Shown one piece after another: positions 34,750-44,616 of a stretch of DNA of 64,000 bases; position 1 is the stretch's first letter; each line of letters begins with the position of its first letter. The position numbers and the translations under genes were made by a program. The notes under the pieces were generated by a model. It made no database searches. It had not been told where the DNA came from and was given only the letters and a program-made list of their open reading frames with translations. Location: positions 186,001-250,000 of the forward strand of contig JACQDM010000007.1 in NCBI GenBank assembly GCA_016201045.1, read 5' to 3'. The stretch comes from Afipia sp. Its GTDB lineage: Bacteria; Pseudomonadota; Alphaproteobacteria; Rhizobiales; Xanthobacteraceae.

Positions 34750-37641
34750 ATGCCCAACAAGATGTTGATCGACGCCACCCACCCGGAGGAGACCCGGGTC
34801 GTTGTAGTTCGCGGCAACCGCGTCGAAGAATTTGATTTCGAATCCGCTCAGCGTAAACAGCTGCGCGGCAATATCTATCTCGCCAAGGTCACGCGCGTAG
34901 AGCCATCGCTGCAGGCCGCCTTCATCGAATATGGCGGCAACCGCCATGGCTTTTTGGCCTTCAGCGAAATTCATCCTGACTACTACCAGATCCCGGTTGC
35001 GGACCGTCAGGCGCTGATCGAGGCCGACGAGCGCGCCCATCGCGAAGCCGAAGAGGACGCAGACAACAGATCCAATCGCCGCCGCTCGCGTCACCGCAAT
35101 TCGCGGCGGCGCGGCCACGGCGAGCGTGTTCAAAGTGAGGTCGTCGACGCAGCAAATGCCGAGCAGATCGCCGAGGGCATGCAGGTTGGCGATCACGCCC
35201 CCGACTCCGTAGCCGAGGGCGCGCCCGATTCCGACCAACACGCGCATAATGAGCACGTCCAGCGTGATGAACCCGAGCATCATGAGGAGACGAGTTCAAT
35301 CGCTGCTGAGCCGACGGCTGTCGCCGCAGCGCTGAGTGAAGCTGAAGCCCAAGATCATCATGACGATGATCACGGTCACGAAGACCATGAGGATCACGCG
35401 ATGGAAAATGCGGCTCACGCCGAGCCGGAGCCTGCGCAGACAGCTGTACCTCTAAGCGAAGAACGCCACGGCGACGATGCGCACGACCACGAGGAAGACA
35501 GCGACGAAGCCGAAGAGGAAATTGTAGAATCCGTCGGCGGAGACGATGTTCTGGAAGAAGTCCCCGAACGCGCCTTCCGTCCACGCCGCCAATACAAGAT
35601 TCAGGAAGTCATCAAGCGCCGCCAAGTCATGCTGGTGCAGGTCGTCAAGGAAGAGCGCGGGAACAAAGGCGCTGCGCTGACGACATATCTATCGCTTGCC
35701 GGACGCTACGCCGTGCTGATGCCGAACACCGCGCGCGGCGGCGGTATCAGCCGCAAGATCACCTCGGCGCAGGATCGTTCGCGCCTGAAGGACGTGGTGC
35801 AGGATCTCGATGTGCCGGAAGGCATGGGTATCATTCTGCGCACGGCCGGTGCGTCGCGCACGAAGCCCGAAATCAAACGCGACTTCGAGTATCTCATCCG
35901 CATGTGGGAAACCGTGCGCGATATGACATTGAAGTCGCAGGCTCCTACCCTCGTCTATGAGGAAGGCTCGCTGATCAAGCGTTCGCTACGCGACCTCTAC
36001 AACAAGGAAATCGATGAAGTACTGGTCGCCGGCGAAGGCGGCTACAACGAAGCCCGCGATTTCATGAAGATGCTGATGCCGTCCAATGTGCGCGCGGTGA
36101 AGCAGTATCGCGATGGCCAGCCGCTATTCTCACGCATGGGCATCGAAGCGCAGCTCGATGCGATGTTCTCACCGACCGTCACGCTTCGATCGGGTGGCTA
36201 CATTGTAATCAATCAGACCGAAGCGCTGGTTTCGATTGACGTGAACTCCGGCCGCTCGACGCGAGAGCATCACATCGAAGACACCGCGCTGAAAACCAAT
36301 CTCGAAGCGGCCGAGGAGGTCGCGCGGCAGCTGAGGTTGCGAGACCTCGCGGGTCTCATCGTCATCGACTTCATCGACATGGACGAGAAGCGCAACAATC
36401 GCTCTGTCGAAAGAAAGCTGAGCGACTGCCTGCGGCAGGATCGCGCGCGCATCCAGGTCGGCCGCATCTCGCATTTCGGCCTGCTCGAAATGTCGCGCCA
36501 GCGCATTCGCGCCAGCGTGCTCGAAAGCTCAACCGAGCCATGCCCGCATTGCGGCGGCTCCGGTCACGTCCGCTCGGTCGCCTCAGTCGCGCTGCAGTTG
36601 CTACGCGGCCTCGAAGAAAATCTGATGAAGGGTGCCACCCACAATCTTGCCGTGCGCACGCGCACTGACGTTGCGTTGTACGTACTCAACCACAAGCGCG
36701 GACATCTGCGCGATCTTGAAAACAACTTCAAAGTGACGCTGGCTGTTGTTGCCGATCCGACGATCAGCGGTCAGCAGTCGTTCGTAATCGAACGCGGCGA
36801 AATGGTTCATACGCCCGAAGAAGCCAAAACAATCCTTGCTGCACAGCTTGCAGCACGTCCGCCTGAGCCCGACGACACATACGAATACGAAGAAGACGAA
36901 GCCTTCGAGGCGGAAGCCGAGTTTGAAGGCGACGACGAGGATGTTGCCGAAGGTCAGGCTCCCGGTGAACCATCGACGGATGGCGACGGCGCACCGCGCC
37001 GCAAGCGACGCCGTCGTAGGCGCGGAGGACGTGGCGGCGAGCAGCGTGATCAGTCGGCGGCAGACGGTTCTGCCGATGCACATGCGCCCGACCTCGGTGA
37101 AGATACCGATGAAGGCGAAGACGATTCCGACGATGCAGGAAGTGCACAGAACAATGACGTTCGCGCGGAAGGCTCGAACGGGGAGCGCCGGCCTCGGCGG
37201 CGCGGGCGCCGTGGCGGGCGGCGGCGGCGCGGCAATGGCGACACCAATCGTTCCGGCGAAGGTATCGTTGCGACGATCGCCGACGATATCGGATCGCCTC
37301 CCATCTCCGAGGCAACGGACGCGGCGGCGGATTTGTCATCGAACGATTCCGCCAGCCACGACGACCATGCAATGCGCGAAGCATCCTCCGTGCCTGTGTC
37401 GCATCACATCTCGACACCGGAGGATTCGCCCTTGGAGGCCGAACCGCCAAGAAAGCGATCCACCGTGCGCGAAAAGGTAAACTTCTTCATGAGTGGCGGC
37501 GAAAACCAATCTGAACAGCAGGCAGCGGAAACGCATTCGCCCGCGCAACCGATTGCTCCGACCGCCGACGCAACACCCGCTCAAAGCGAAGGCGAAAGCG
37601 ATCAGCCGCGCAGAGCCGGCTGGTGGTCGAAGCGAACTTAA
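34750..37641 (+). CDS. rne: Ribonuclease E/G
   Basis: A 963-residue endoribonuclease central to mRNA decay and rRNA processing, on the inner face of the membrane. The S1 domain begins at about residue 38 (GNIYLAKVTRVEPSLQAAF) and is split by an acidic, His-rich insert of about 190 residues before it resumes at RRQYKIQEVIKRRQ. The DNase-I-like catalytic site has Asp in VSIDVNSG (about 497) and IVIDFIDM (about 540), and the Zn-link is CPHCGG (about 598). The C-terminal 250 residues are disordered, with alternating acidic and Arg-rich blocks (RRKRRRRRRGGRGG, RRPRRRGRRGGRRRRG) for RNA and degradosome binding. Confidence 0.95.
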   Translation: MPNKMLIDATHPEETRVVVVRGNRVEEFDFESAQRKQLRGNIYLAKVTRVEPSLQAAFIEYGGNRHGFLAFSEIHPDYYQIPVADRQALIEADERAHREAEEDADNRSNRRRSRHRNSRRRGHGERVQSEVVDAANAEQIAEGMQVGDHAPDSVAEGAPDSDQHAHNEHVQRDEPEHHEETSSIAAEPTAVAAALSEAEAQDHHDDDHGHEDHEDHAMENAAHAEPEPAQTAVPLSEERHGDDAHDHEEDSDEAEEEIVESVGGDDVLEEVPERAFRPRRQYKIQEVIKRRQVMLVQVVKEERGNKGAALTTYLSLAGRYAVLMPNTARGGGISRKITSAQDRSRLKDVVQDLDVPEGMGIILRTAGASRTKPEIKRDFEYLIRMWETVRDMTLKSQAPTLVYEEGSLIKRSLRDLYNKEIDEVLVAGEGGYNEARDFMKMLMPSNVRAVKQYRDGQPLFSRMGIEAQLDAMFSPTVTLRSGGYIVINQTEALVSIDVNSGRSTREHHIEDTALKTNLEAAEEVARQLRLRDLAGLIVIDFIDMDEKRNNRSVERKLSDCLRQDRARIQVGRISHFGLLEMSRQRIRASVLESSTEPCPHCGGSGHVRSVASVALQLLRGLEENLMKGATHNLAVRTRTDVALYVLNHKRGHLRDLENNFKVTLAVVADPTISGQQSFVIERGEMVHTPEEAKTILAAQLAARPPEPDDTYEYEEDEAFEAEAEFEGDDEDVAEGQAPGEPSTDGDGAPRRKRRRRRRGGRGGEQRDQSAADGSADAHAPDLGEDTDEGEDDSDDAGSAQNNDVRAEGSNGERRPRRRGRRGGRRRRGNGDTNRSGEGIVATIADDIGSPPISEATDAAADLSSNDSASHDDHAMREASSVPVSHHISTPEDSPLEAEPPRKRSTVREKVNFFMSGGENQSEQQAAETHSPAQPIAPTADATPAQSEGESDQPRRAGWWSKRT

Positions 37642-37663
37642 AATCCATCCGCGCAGTGATTTC

Positions 37664-37695
37664 AAAGCCCGTCGGTTGAAAAACTGGCGGGCTTT
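37664..37695 (+). terminator. Bidirectional terminator between rne and aminotransferase
   Basis: AAAGCCCG (37664-37671) pairs with CGGGCTTT (37688-37695). The stem lies in the 66-bp gap between two convergent stop codons, and the A and T ends fit termination in both directions. Confidence 0.7.
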
Positions 37696-37707
37696 CGATT
37701 TCTGCTA

Positions 37708-38901
37708 CTAGCGTTGCGACAGCCAGCGCGTGATACGTGCCACGGCCTCCGTCGTCTCTTGCGTCGTGCGCGCATAGGAGAAGCGCACGAACGAGCGGCC
37801 GTGGATCGGGTCGAAATCGATTCCCGGCGTTGCGGCGACATGCGCGCGCTCAAGCATTTCCTTGGCGAAAGCAAAGCTGTCATCCGTGAAATCCGAAACA
37901 TCGGCGTAGAGATAGAATGCGCCATCGGCGGGCAGAAACTTCGTAATTCCAACCTTCGGAAGATTCTCGATCAGAATTCTACGATTGTCCTCGTAACTGT
38001 GCTTGATCGCCTCCATCTCCACGCGACCTTCGAACGCCGCCTCCGCAGCAATCTGCGATAACGTGGGCACGGAAATCGAGAGGTTCTGCTGCAGCGTTTC
38101 CACCGAACGTACCAGCGATTCCGGTACCACCATCCAGCCGACGCGCCATCCGGTCATGCAGAAATACTTCGAAAACGAATTGATCACCAATGCATTCGGC
38201 GACAGTTGCGCGGCCGTGACGGCCGGGAATGAATAGTCGAGACCGTGATAAATCTCGTCCGACACGAAACGAATTCCCGCGCTGTCTGCGGCCGCGATCA
38301 GATCCGACAGCGCCTCACGCGTCATCATCGTGCCGGTGGGATTGGCAGGGCTAGCCACCAGCGCGCCCTTGAGCGGTGTCTTTCGGTGAGCGGCGAGAAG
38401 CATATCGCCAGTCAATGCATGACGTGTTTTGCCGCTCGTCTCAATCGCGATGGGCTGGCAACCCAAGGCGCTGAGAATATGCCGATAGGGCGGATAACCG
38501 GGCACGGTCATTGCCACGCGATCACCAACCTCGAAGGCCGACAGGAACGCCAAAACGAATCCGCCGGATGAGCCGGTTGTAATGACGATACGTGCTGGAT
38601 CGACGTCTGCAGAATAGGTATCGCGATAATGCCGTGCGATGCGCCTGCGCAACGAAGGGATTCCGAGTGCTGAGGTGTAATCGATACGACCAACATCCAG
38701 CGCTGCCTTTGCTGCAGCAATTGCCGGCTTTGGAGCCGGAGCCGCAGGCTGGCCGACTTCCATATGAATGACGTGTCCGCCACTGGCTTCGATTCGCGCA
38801 GCTGCCGCCATTACGTCCATAACCATAAACGGCGGTACATTTCCGCGCAGCGACGGCGTCAGTAGGTTTTTGGCCTTGTCAGTCCGAGGCGCATCAAGCA
38901 T
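37708..38901 (-). CDS. Class I/II aminotransferase (PLP)
   Basis: A 397-residue fold-type I aminotransferase. The PLP Lys is in INSFSKYFCMTGWRVGW, Asn in SPANPTGTM, Asp/Tyr in FVSDEIYHGLDY, and the C-terminal Arg that binds the substrate carboxylate is in SFVRFSYA. Such enzymes use aspartate, aromatic or other amino acids; the sequence alone does not decide. I take ATG 38901 as the start; an upstream in-frame TTG at 38931 adds ten residues, and ATGs near MVMDVMAAA are also possible. It is divergent from the M48 peptidase gene. Confidence 0.85.
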   Translation of the reverse strand: MLDAPRTDKAKNLLTPSLRGNVPPFMVMDVMAAAARIEASGGHVIHMEVGQPAAPAPKPAIAAAKAALDVGRIDYTSALGIPSLRRRIARHYRDTYSADVDPARIVITTGSSGGFVLAFLSAFEVGDRVAMTVPGYPPYRHILSALGCQPIAIETSGKTRHALTGDMLLAAHRKTPLKGALVASPANPTGTMMTREALSDLIAAADSAGIRFVSDEIYHGLDYSFPAVTAAQLSPNALVINSFSKYFCMTGWRVGWMVVPESLVRSVETLQQNLSISVPTLSQIAAEAAFEGRVEMEAIKHSYEDNRRILIENLPKVGITKFLPADGAFYLYADVSDFTDDSFAFAKEMLERAHVAATPGIDFDPIHGRSFVRFSYARTTQETTEAVARITRWLSQR

Positions 38902-39073
38902 TGAATGGCTGCTACATTCTGAAACGGGCAAATTCAGCGCCGCCGCAGCGGCACGCCGCCGTCTTGCCGCATTCGGGGGATTGTTAGCGAGTGTTTTAGC
39001 ATTGAACGAGCGGTTTCACCAACGCGCCAATCCGCGCGATTCCGCTCCATCCGCCATGAGAAATTGCCGCCAA

Positions 39074-40495
39074 ATGTCTTTGGACATATCCATCATCGCG
39101 AACTCTCCGGCTACCCGAGCCAAACGCGCGCGGTCGCTTGCGCGCCACGCTGTCGGGCTCGCTACATCGGCCGCGATTGCGCTCTCGCCGCTTCCGGCCG
39201 CCGCCCAAAAGGCGAACAACGGTCCGCCGATTTTGCGCGACGCGGAAACCGAACAGTTGTTGCGCGAATACGCTCGGCCCATTCTGCGCGTCGCAGGGCT
39301 TGAACGACAAAACGTTCAGGTCGTCATTATCAACGACAGCGCCTTCAACGCTTTTGTCGCCGACGGCAGGCGCATATTCGTGAACTACGGGGCGCTGCGC
39401 GATTCCGAAACGCCGAACCAGATCATCGGCGTGCTCGCGCATGAAACCGGGCATATGGCCGGCGGCCACCTCGCGAAACTTCGTGAAGAGGTTTCTCGCG
39501 CGCAGACTCAAATGATCGTCGCTCTGCTGCTCGGCGTCGGCGCTGCTGTCGCGGGTGCCCGTGCTGGCGTCGGCGGAAACGCAGGCGCAGCAGCGGTCGC
39601 TGCTCCGCAAAGCGCCATTATGCGCTCGATGCTTTCCTATCAGCGCGCCCAGGAAGAGAACGCCGACAAAGCGGGTGTCAAGTTCCTCAACGCCACGGGA
39701 CAGTCCGCCAAGGGCATGTACGATACGTTCAAGCGGTTCGAGCAACAGAGCCTTTACTCGTCCGCCGGTGCAGATCCTTACTACCAATCACACCCAATGC
39801 CCGCCGAGCGCGTTCGCGCGCTTGAGGAACTGGCGAAGTCGAGTCCGTATTGGGACAAGAAGGACGATCCTGCCCTGCAGCTGCGCCACGACATGATGCG
39901 CGCGAAGATTTCGGGATTCATGGAGCGCGCCGATACCGTATATCGCCGCTACCCGCTGACAAACGATTCCCTGCCGGCACGCTATGCGAGAGCCATTGCC
40001 GCCTATCGGCACGGCGATCTGCGCAACGCGCTCGCCCAGATCGATGCCCTGATCAAGGTCCAGCCGAACAATCCTTATTTCTACGAATTGAAGGGACAGG
40101 CGCTGCTGGAAGGTGCCAAGCCGGTCGAAGCCATCGCGCCCCTGCGAAAAGCCGTACAGCTCTCCAACAATGCTCCACTCATCGAGATGTTACTTGGACA
40201 GGCCCTTGTTGCGTCGGACAATCAAGCCTACGCAAACGACGCGATTTCGATTCTAAAAGCAGCATTGTCGCGCGAGCCGGAGGCCGCCCTCGGTTACACA
40301 CAACTTGCGATGGCCTATGGCAAAAAAGGCGATCTCGCCGAGGCGGATCTTGCCTCCGCGCAGGCAGCCTATCTGCGGGGCGATCAGAAGACTGCGCGCG
40401 AGATTGCGTCGCGGGCCAAGACACGTTTTGCTATCGGCACACCCGGCTGGGTAAAGGCCGACGACATCGTCAATACGAAGCCGATCAAGAATTGA
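39074..40495 (+). CDS. M48 family metallopeptidase with TPR repeats (BepA/YfgC-like)
   Basis: A periplasmic zinc protease of about 473 residues. It has a signal peptide ending near SPLPAAAQK, the HETGH zinc motif (about residues 123-127) with the third ligand in EENADKAG, a hydrophobic segment after the motif, and C-terminal TPR-like helices (YARAIAAYRHGDLRNALAQID, FYELKGQALLEGAKPVEAI). BepA-type proteins degrade or help fold outer-membrane proteins such as LptD. The start is uncertain: ATG 39056 or 39074 both fit, and neither has a clear ribosome-binding site. It is followed after 38 bp by a DsbA-like gene, which suggests a shared role in envelope protein quality. Confidence 0.88.
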   Translation: MSLDISIIANSPATRAKRARSLARHAVGLATSAAIALSPLPAAAQKANNGPPILRDAETEQLLREYARPILRVAGLERQNVQVVIINDSAFNAFVADGRRIFVNYGALRDSETPNQIIGVLAHETGHMAGGHLAKLREEVSRAQTQMIVALLLGVGAAVAGARAGVGGNAGAAAVAAPQSAIMRSMLSYQRAQEENADKAGVKFLNATGQSAKGMYDTFKRFEQQSLYSSAGADPYYQSHPMPAERVRALEELAKSSPYWDKKDDPALQLRHDMMRAKISGFMERADTVYRRYPLTNDSLPARYARAIAAYRHGDLRNALAQIDALIKVQPNNPYFYELKGQALLEGAKPVEAIAPLRKAVQLSNNAPLIEMLLGQALVASDNQAYANDAISILKAALSREPEAALGYTQLAMAYGKKGDLAEADLASAQAAYLRGDQKTAREIASRAKTRFAIGTPGWVKADDIVNTKPIKN

Positions 40496-40533
40496 GCCGA
40501 CGAACCGCAACACAAGCCCTGAAGGATTTATTC

Positions 40534-41301
40534 ATGCGTTTGCTTCGCTTCCTTGCTCCCCTCGCCGTCGCAGCCGCGTTTGCCGGTGCGACAGCAGCGT
40601 CAAGCGCACAGGAATTTTCAAAAACTCAAAAAAGCGAAATCGAGAAAATCATCAAAGATTATCTCACCGCCAATCCGGAACTCCTGGAGGAAATGAGCGC
40701 CGAACTGCAGAAGCGCCAAGCGATCGCCGAAGAGGCCAAGCACAAGGCCGCCGTCGAAAAGAATGCCGATGTCATCTTCAAATCGCCGCGCGGCGTCGTC
40801 GTGGGTAACCAGAACGGCGACGTGAACTTCGTCGAATTCTTCGACTACAATTGCGGCTATTGCAAAAAGGCGATGTCCGACATGCTCGATCTGATGAAGT
40901 CGGATCCGAAATTGCGCGTCGTGCTGAAGGAATTCCCGGTGCTCGGCCCCGGATCGATGGAAGCCGCGCAAGTTGCGATCGCCGTGCGCATGCAGGATCC
41001 GACCGGGAAGAAATATCTGGATTTCCATCAGAAGCTGCTCGGTGGACGCGGTCAGGCCGACAAGGCGCGCGCAATGGCTGCCGCGAAGGAGGCCGGTGCC
41101 GATATGGCGAAACTGGAGAAGGATCTCGCAAGCCCTGAGGTCAAGGCGACGCTTGAGGAGAATTTCAAGATTGCCGAGGACATGGGTCTCAACGGAACGC
41201 CAAGCTACGTTATCGGCAAGAACGTCGTCGTCGGTGCCGTGGGGCTTGAGGGTCTATCCAAGAAGATCTCCGAAGCACGCTGCGGAAAAGCGACCTGCTA
41301 G
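40534..41301 (+). CDS. DsbA/ScsC-like periplasmic thiol oxidoreductase
   Basis: A 255-residue exported protein with a signal peptide (MRLLRFLAPLAVAAAFAGA, cleavage near SSAQE). A helical N-terminal segment of about 50 residues (SEIEKIIKDYLTANPELLEEM) matches the ScsC oligomerisation domain, and a DsbA-like thioredoxin domain follows with the active site CGYC (residues 107-110) and cis-Pro in NGTPSYV. It should form or isomerise disulfides; the oligomerisation stalk favours isomerase activity. The C-terminus has two more Cys (ARCGKATC). It lies 38 bp after the M48 gene. Confidence 0.9.
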   Translation: MRLLRFLAPLAVAAAFAGATAASSAQEFSKTQKSEIEKIIKDYLTANPELLEEMSAELQKRQAIAEEAKHKAAVEKNADVIFKSPRGVVVGNQNGDVNFVEFFDYNCGYCKKAMSDMLDLMKSDPKLRVVLKEFPVLGPGSMEAAQVAIAVRMQDPTGKKYLDFHQKLLGGRGQADKARAMAAAKEAGADMAKLEKDLASPEVKATLEENFKIAEDMGLNGTPSYVIGKNVVVGAVGLEGLSKKISEARCGKATC

Positions 41302-41537
41302 AGTAACGCCAATCGAGGCTGCCGGGGCGCGCACCTGCGGTTCGCCGCCATCCTTTAGGATTGGTTAACCAACGATTTCCGTGCGTTAGACAGGGACTTT
41401 CGCCGATCTCGTGGTGGTTTCGACGGTGGACCCGCAGTCTGTCCGGGCTTCCATCGGGCTGCCTTGTTGCCTATAAACCGGCAAAAGCCGCGCCCGCCGC
41501 GCATTTTCTCGCCGACATTGCTGGATTTGGAATTCGG

Positions 41538-41993
41538 ATGGCAAAGACGATCTATGTGCTCAATGGACCGAATCTCAATCTGCTCGGCACGCGTGAGCCG
41601 GAGACTTACGGTCATCAGACTCTCGCTGACGTCGAAAAGATTTGTCACGACGCGGCCGGTCGTTTCGGGATGACGGTCGATTGCCGGCAGTCCAACCGAG
41701 AAGGCGAACTGATCGATTTCGTGCATGAGGCAGGAGCCAAGAAGGCCGCAGGCATCATCATCAATGCGGGCGGATATTCTCATACCTCGATCGCGCTGCA
41801 CGACGCGCTTGTCGGCGTAAAAATTCCGACCGTCGAAGTGCACGTTTCAAATATTTACGCTCGCGAGCGCTTTCGTCATCATTCATTCGTCGCTTCGGCT
41901 GCTTTTGCAACGCTTTGCGGCTTCGGTGTCGAGGGCTATCGTCTTGCCATCAGCGGCCTCGCCGCCAAACTTGGCGTTGCGGCAAAAGCCTGA
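41538..41993 (+). CDS. aroQ: 3-dehydroquinate dehydratase, type II
   Basis: A 151-residue enzyme of the shikimate pathway that dehydrates 3-dehydroquinate. The signature [17 protein letters not shown] is at the N-terminus, with [17 protein letters not shown] and the catalytic His in VEVHVSN. Length and motifs are those of the dodecameric type II family. The ATG at 41538 agrees with the family start; the frame is open upstream to 41361 without homology. It lies 39 bp before accB. Confidence 0.95.
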   Translation: MAKTIYVLNGPNLNLLGTREPETYGHQTLADVEKICHDAAGRFGMTVDCRQSNREGELIDFVHEAGAKKAAGIIINAGGYSHTSIALHDALVGVKIPTVEVHVSNIYARERFRHHSFVASAAFATLCGFGVEGYRLAISGLAAKLGVAAKA

Positions 41994-42032
41994 CGCTCAC
42001 CATCGCTATTTAAGGAAGGTTTCGGATCGAAC

Positions 42033-42521
42033 ATGGCCCGTCAGCCGCAAGAACCATCGAACGCAAAACAAAAGCCCGGCGACGAGCGCGAACTCATTCG
42101 TGAGCTTGCGACGCTTCTCGACGAAACCAATCTGACTGAAATCGAAATCGAACGCGCCGGATTGCGGTTGCGGATCGCTCGCAATGTCTCCATAGCGGCA
42201 GTTGCCCCTGCACCCGCGCGCGCTGCGGCGCCTTCCGCCGCACCGGCTGCAGCCGCAGCACCGGCGCCAGTCGATATCTCTAAACATCCCGGCGCGGTCC
42301 CCTCGCCGATGGTCGGTACCGCCTATCTCGCATCCGAGCCGGGTGCAAAACAATTCATCGACATCGGCAGCAAGGTGAAAGCGGGCGATACACTTATCAT
42401 CATCGAAGCGATGAAGACGATGAATCAGATTCCCTCTCCGCGCGCGGGAACCGTCACGCAGATTCTCGTCGAGGACGGTCAACCCGTCGAATTCGGCGAA
42501 CCGCTCGTCGTCATTGAATAA
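42033..42521 (+). CDS. accB: Biotin carboxyl carrier protein of acetyl-CoA carboxylase
   Basis: A 162-residue BCCP. The biotinylated Lys is K128 in [11 protein letters not shown] within a C-terminal biotinyl domain, joined by an Ala/Pro linker ([21 protein letters not shown]) to an N-terminal helical domain. It carries carboxybiotin between AccC and the carboxyltransferase in fatty-acid synthesis. AAGGAAGG lies about 12 nt before the start. accC follows after 24 bp. Confidence 0.96.
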   Translation: MARQPQEPSNAKQKPGDERELIRELATLLDETNLTEIEIERAGLRLRIARNVSIAAVAPAPARAAAPSAAPAAAAAPAPVDISKHPGAVPSPMVGTAYLASEPGAKQFIDIGSKVKAGDTLIIIEAMKTMNQIPSPRAGTVTQILVEDGQPVEFGEPLVVIE

Positions 42522-42545
42522 TCGTTCTCACCGTCAGGCGCTGCG

Positions 42546-43901
42546 ATGTTCGACAAGATTTTGATAGCCAATCGCGGTGAAATCGCCCTTCGAGTGCTTC
42601 GCGCCTGCAAGGAACTCGGCATCGCCACAGTTGCCGTGCATTCGACCGCGGACGCCAACGCGATGCATGTTCGCCTTGCGGACGAAAGCGTGTGCATCGG
42701 CCCGCCACCGGCAAAGGACAGCTACCTCAACGTTCCGGCATTGCTTGCCGCCTGCGAAATCACGGGCGCGGACGCGGTCCATCCCGGTTATGGATTTCTC
42801 TCCGAGAATGCGCGCTTTGCCGAAATTCTTGCCGAGCACAATCTTCATTTCATCGGCCCCAAGGCGGAACACATCCGCACGATGGGCGACAAGATCGAAG
42901 CGAAGAAGACAGCGAAACGTCTTGGAATTCCGGTGGTGCCGGGATCGGACGGTGGCGTTGGCGCTGGCGACGATGCGATGGGCATTGCCAAAAAAATCGG
43001 ATTCCCCGTCCTTGTGAAAGCTGCTGCCGGCGGCGGTGGACGCGGTATGAAAGTCGCACAAACGGAAGCCGACCTTGCATTGGCACTCTCGACCGCGAGT
43101 AACGAAGCCAAGGCCGCATTTGGCGACGGATCGGTCTATCTGGAAAAATATCTCAGCAAGCCGCGCCATATCGAGGTTCAGGTTCTCGGCGACGGGCGCG
43201 GCGGAGCGATCCATCTTGGCGAGCGCGATTGCTCACTCCAACGCCGGCACCAGAAAGTCTGGGAAGAAGGGCCCTCGCCCATCATCAGCGCGGATGCTCG
43301 CGCGACGATCGGCGAGACCTGCGCCAAGGCAATGCGCGAGATGCAATATCTGGGCGTCGGGACGATCGAATTCCTTTACGAAGACGGCGAGTTCTATTTC
43401 ATTGAAATGAACACGCGCATTCAAGTCGAACATCCAGTGACGGAAATGATCACCGGCATCGATCTTGTGATCGAGCAAATTCGCGTCGCTGCAGGCGGCG
43501 ATCTGCCTTGCAAGCAGGAAGACATCGTGATCAACGGCCACGCCATCGAATGCCGCGTCAACGCTGAAAATCCGGTAACCTTCCGGCCCTCGCCCGGAAA
43601 GATCATGCAGTATCATCCGCCCGGCGGTCTCGGCGTGCGCATCGATTCAGCCGTCTACCAAGGCTACGTCATCCCGCCGTACTACGATTCACTCGTCGGC
43701 AAACTGATAGTTCACGGCAAGACCCGCGGCGAATGCCTGATGCGGCTGCGGCGTGCGCTGGATGAGATGGTGGTGGATGGCATCGAGACCACGCTGCCGC
43801 TGTTCCGCGCGCTCGTTCGCGAGCCGAACATCATCGATGGCGACTACCACATCCACTGGCTCGAGCAGTATCTCGCCAAGGGCGATACTAAAGCTCATTG
43901 A
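42546..43901 (+). CDS. accC: Acetyl-CoA carboxylase biotin carboxylase subunit
   Basis: A 451-residue ATP-grasp enzyme that carboxylates biotin on AccB. Recognisable segments are [13 protein letters not shown] at the N-terminus, the Gly-rich lid [22 protein letters not shown], the metal-binding [14 protein letters not shown], and the C-terminal FRPSPGKI domain. The full length and tight spacing with accB show the standard accBC operon. Confidence 0.97.
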   Translation: MFDKILIANRGEIALRVLRACKELGIATVAVHSTADANAMHVRLADESVCIGPPPAKDSYLNVPALLAACEITGADAVHPGYGFLSENARFAEILAEHNLHFIGPKAEHIRTMGDKIEAKKTAKRLGIPVVPGSDGGVGAGDDAMGIAKKIGFPVLVKAAAGGGGRGMKVAQTEADLALALSTASNEAKAAFGDGSVYLEKYLSKPRHIEVQVLGDGRGGAIHLGERDCSLQRRHQKVWEEGPSPIISADARATIGETCAKAMREMQYLGVGTIEFLYEDGEFYFIEMNTRIQVEHPVTEMITGIDLVIEQIRVAAGGDLPCKQEDIVINGHAIECRVNAENPVTFRPSPGKIMQYHPPGGLGVRIDSAVYQGYVIPPYYDSLVGKLIVHGKTRGECLMRLRRALDEMVVDGIETTLPLFRALVREPNIIDGDYHIHWLEQYLAKGDTKAH

Positions 43902-43945
43902 ACGGTTGAGGGAGATTGCGTCTCCCGGCCGTGCTACAGTGGCGC

Positions 43946-44611
43946 ATGAGTTCGCGCGACAATGCCTCGTCAGAGATCACGCCTGAAGTGCTGCTGCGCG
44001 CTTATTCATGCGGTATCTTTCCGATGTCGGAGAGCGCAGACGACCCTACCATCTTCTGGGTCGAGCCTGAGCGCCGTGGAATTATTCCGCTCGATGGACT
44101 GAATATATCGTCGCGCCTCGCACGCACCGTTCGCTCGGATCGCTTTCGCGTCACTATCGATACGGCATTCAAGCAGACCATTGCGGCTTGCGCGGAGCCG
44201 CAGCCCGGCCGTGACGACACCTGGATCAATCAGCGCATTCGCGATCTTTATCTGGGTCTCTACACTCTTGGACATTGCCACAGCGTCGAGGCATGGGATG
44301 GCGACCAGCTGACGGGCGGTCTCTACGGTGTCAGCCTTGGCCGCGCGTTCTTCGGCGAGAGCATGTTTCACCGCGCACGCGACACATCCAAGGTCGCGCT
44401 GGTGCATCTTGTTGCGAGGCTCATCGCGGGCGGGTTCGTACTGCTCGATACGCAGTTCGTAACGGATCATCTACGCACGCTGGGAGCGATTGAAGTGTCG
44501 AGGCAGAAATATCGTGCGATGCTTGACAGCGCGATTGCAGGCCAAGCAGATTTCTTCGCGCTGCCAGCCGAGATTTCCGGCGCCGAAGCGCTGGCGCAAA
44601 TCCGGACGTAA
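43946..44611 (+). CDS. aat: Leucyl/phenylalanyl-tRNA-protein transferase
   Basis: A 221-residue N-end-rule enzyme that adds Leu or Phe to proteins with N-terminal Arg or Lys, marking them for ClpS/ClpAP. The family signature is clear: [12 protein letters not shown] at the N-terminus, [14 protein letters not shown], the WINQRI segment, [29 protein letters not shown] and [11 protein letters not shown]. The ATG at 43946 matches the family start. It lies 44 bp after accC and is convergent with the DUF2155 gene. Confidence 0.94.
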   Translation: MSSRDNASSEITPEVLLRAYSCGIFPMSESADDPTIFWVEPERRGIIPLDGLNISSRLARTVRSDRFRVTIDTAFKQTIAACAEPQPGRDDTWINQRIRDLYLGLYTLGHCHSVEAWDGDQLTGGLYGVSLGRAFFGESMFHRARDTSKVALVHLVARLIAGGFVLLDTQFVTDHLRTLGAIEVSRQKYRAMLDSAIAGQADFFALPAEISGAEALAQIRT

Positions 44612-44616
44612 CGCGA

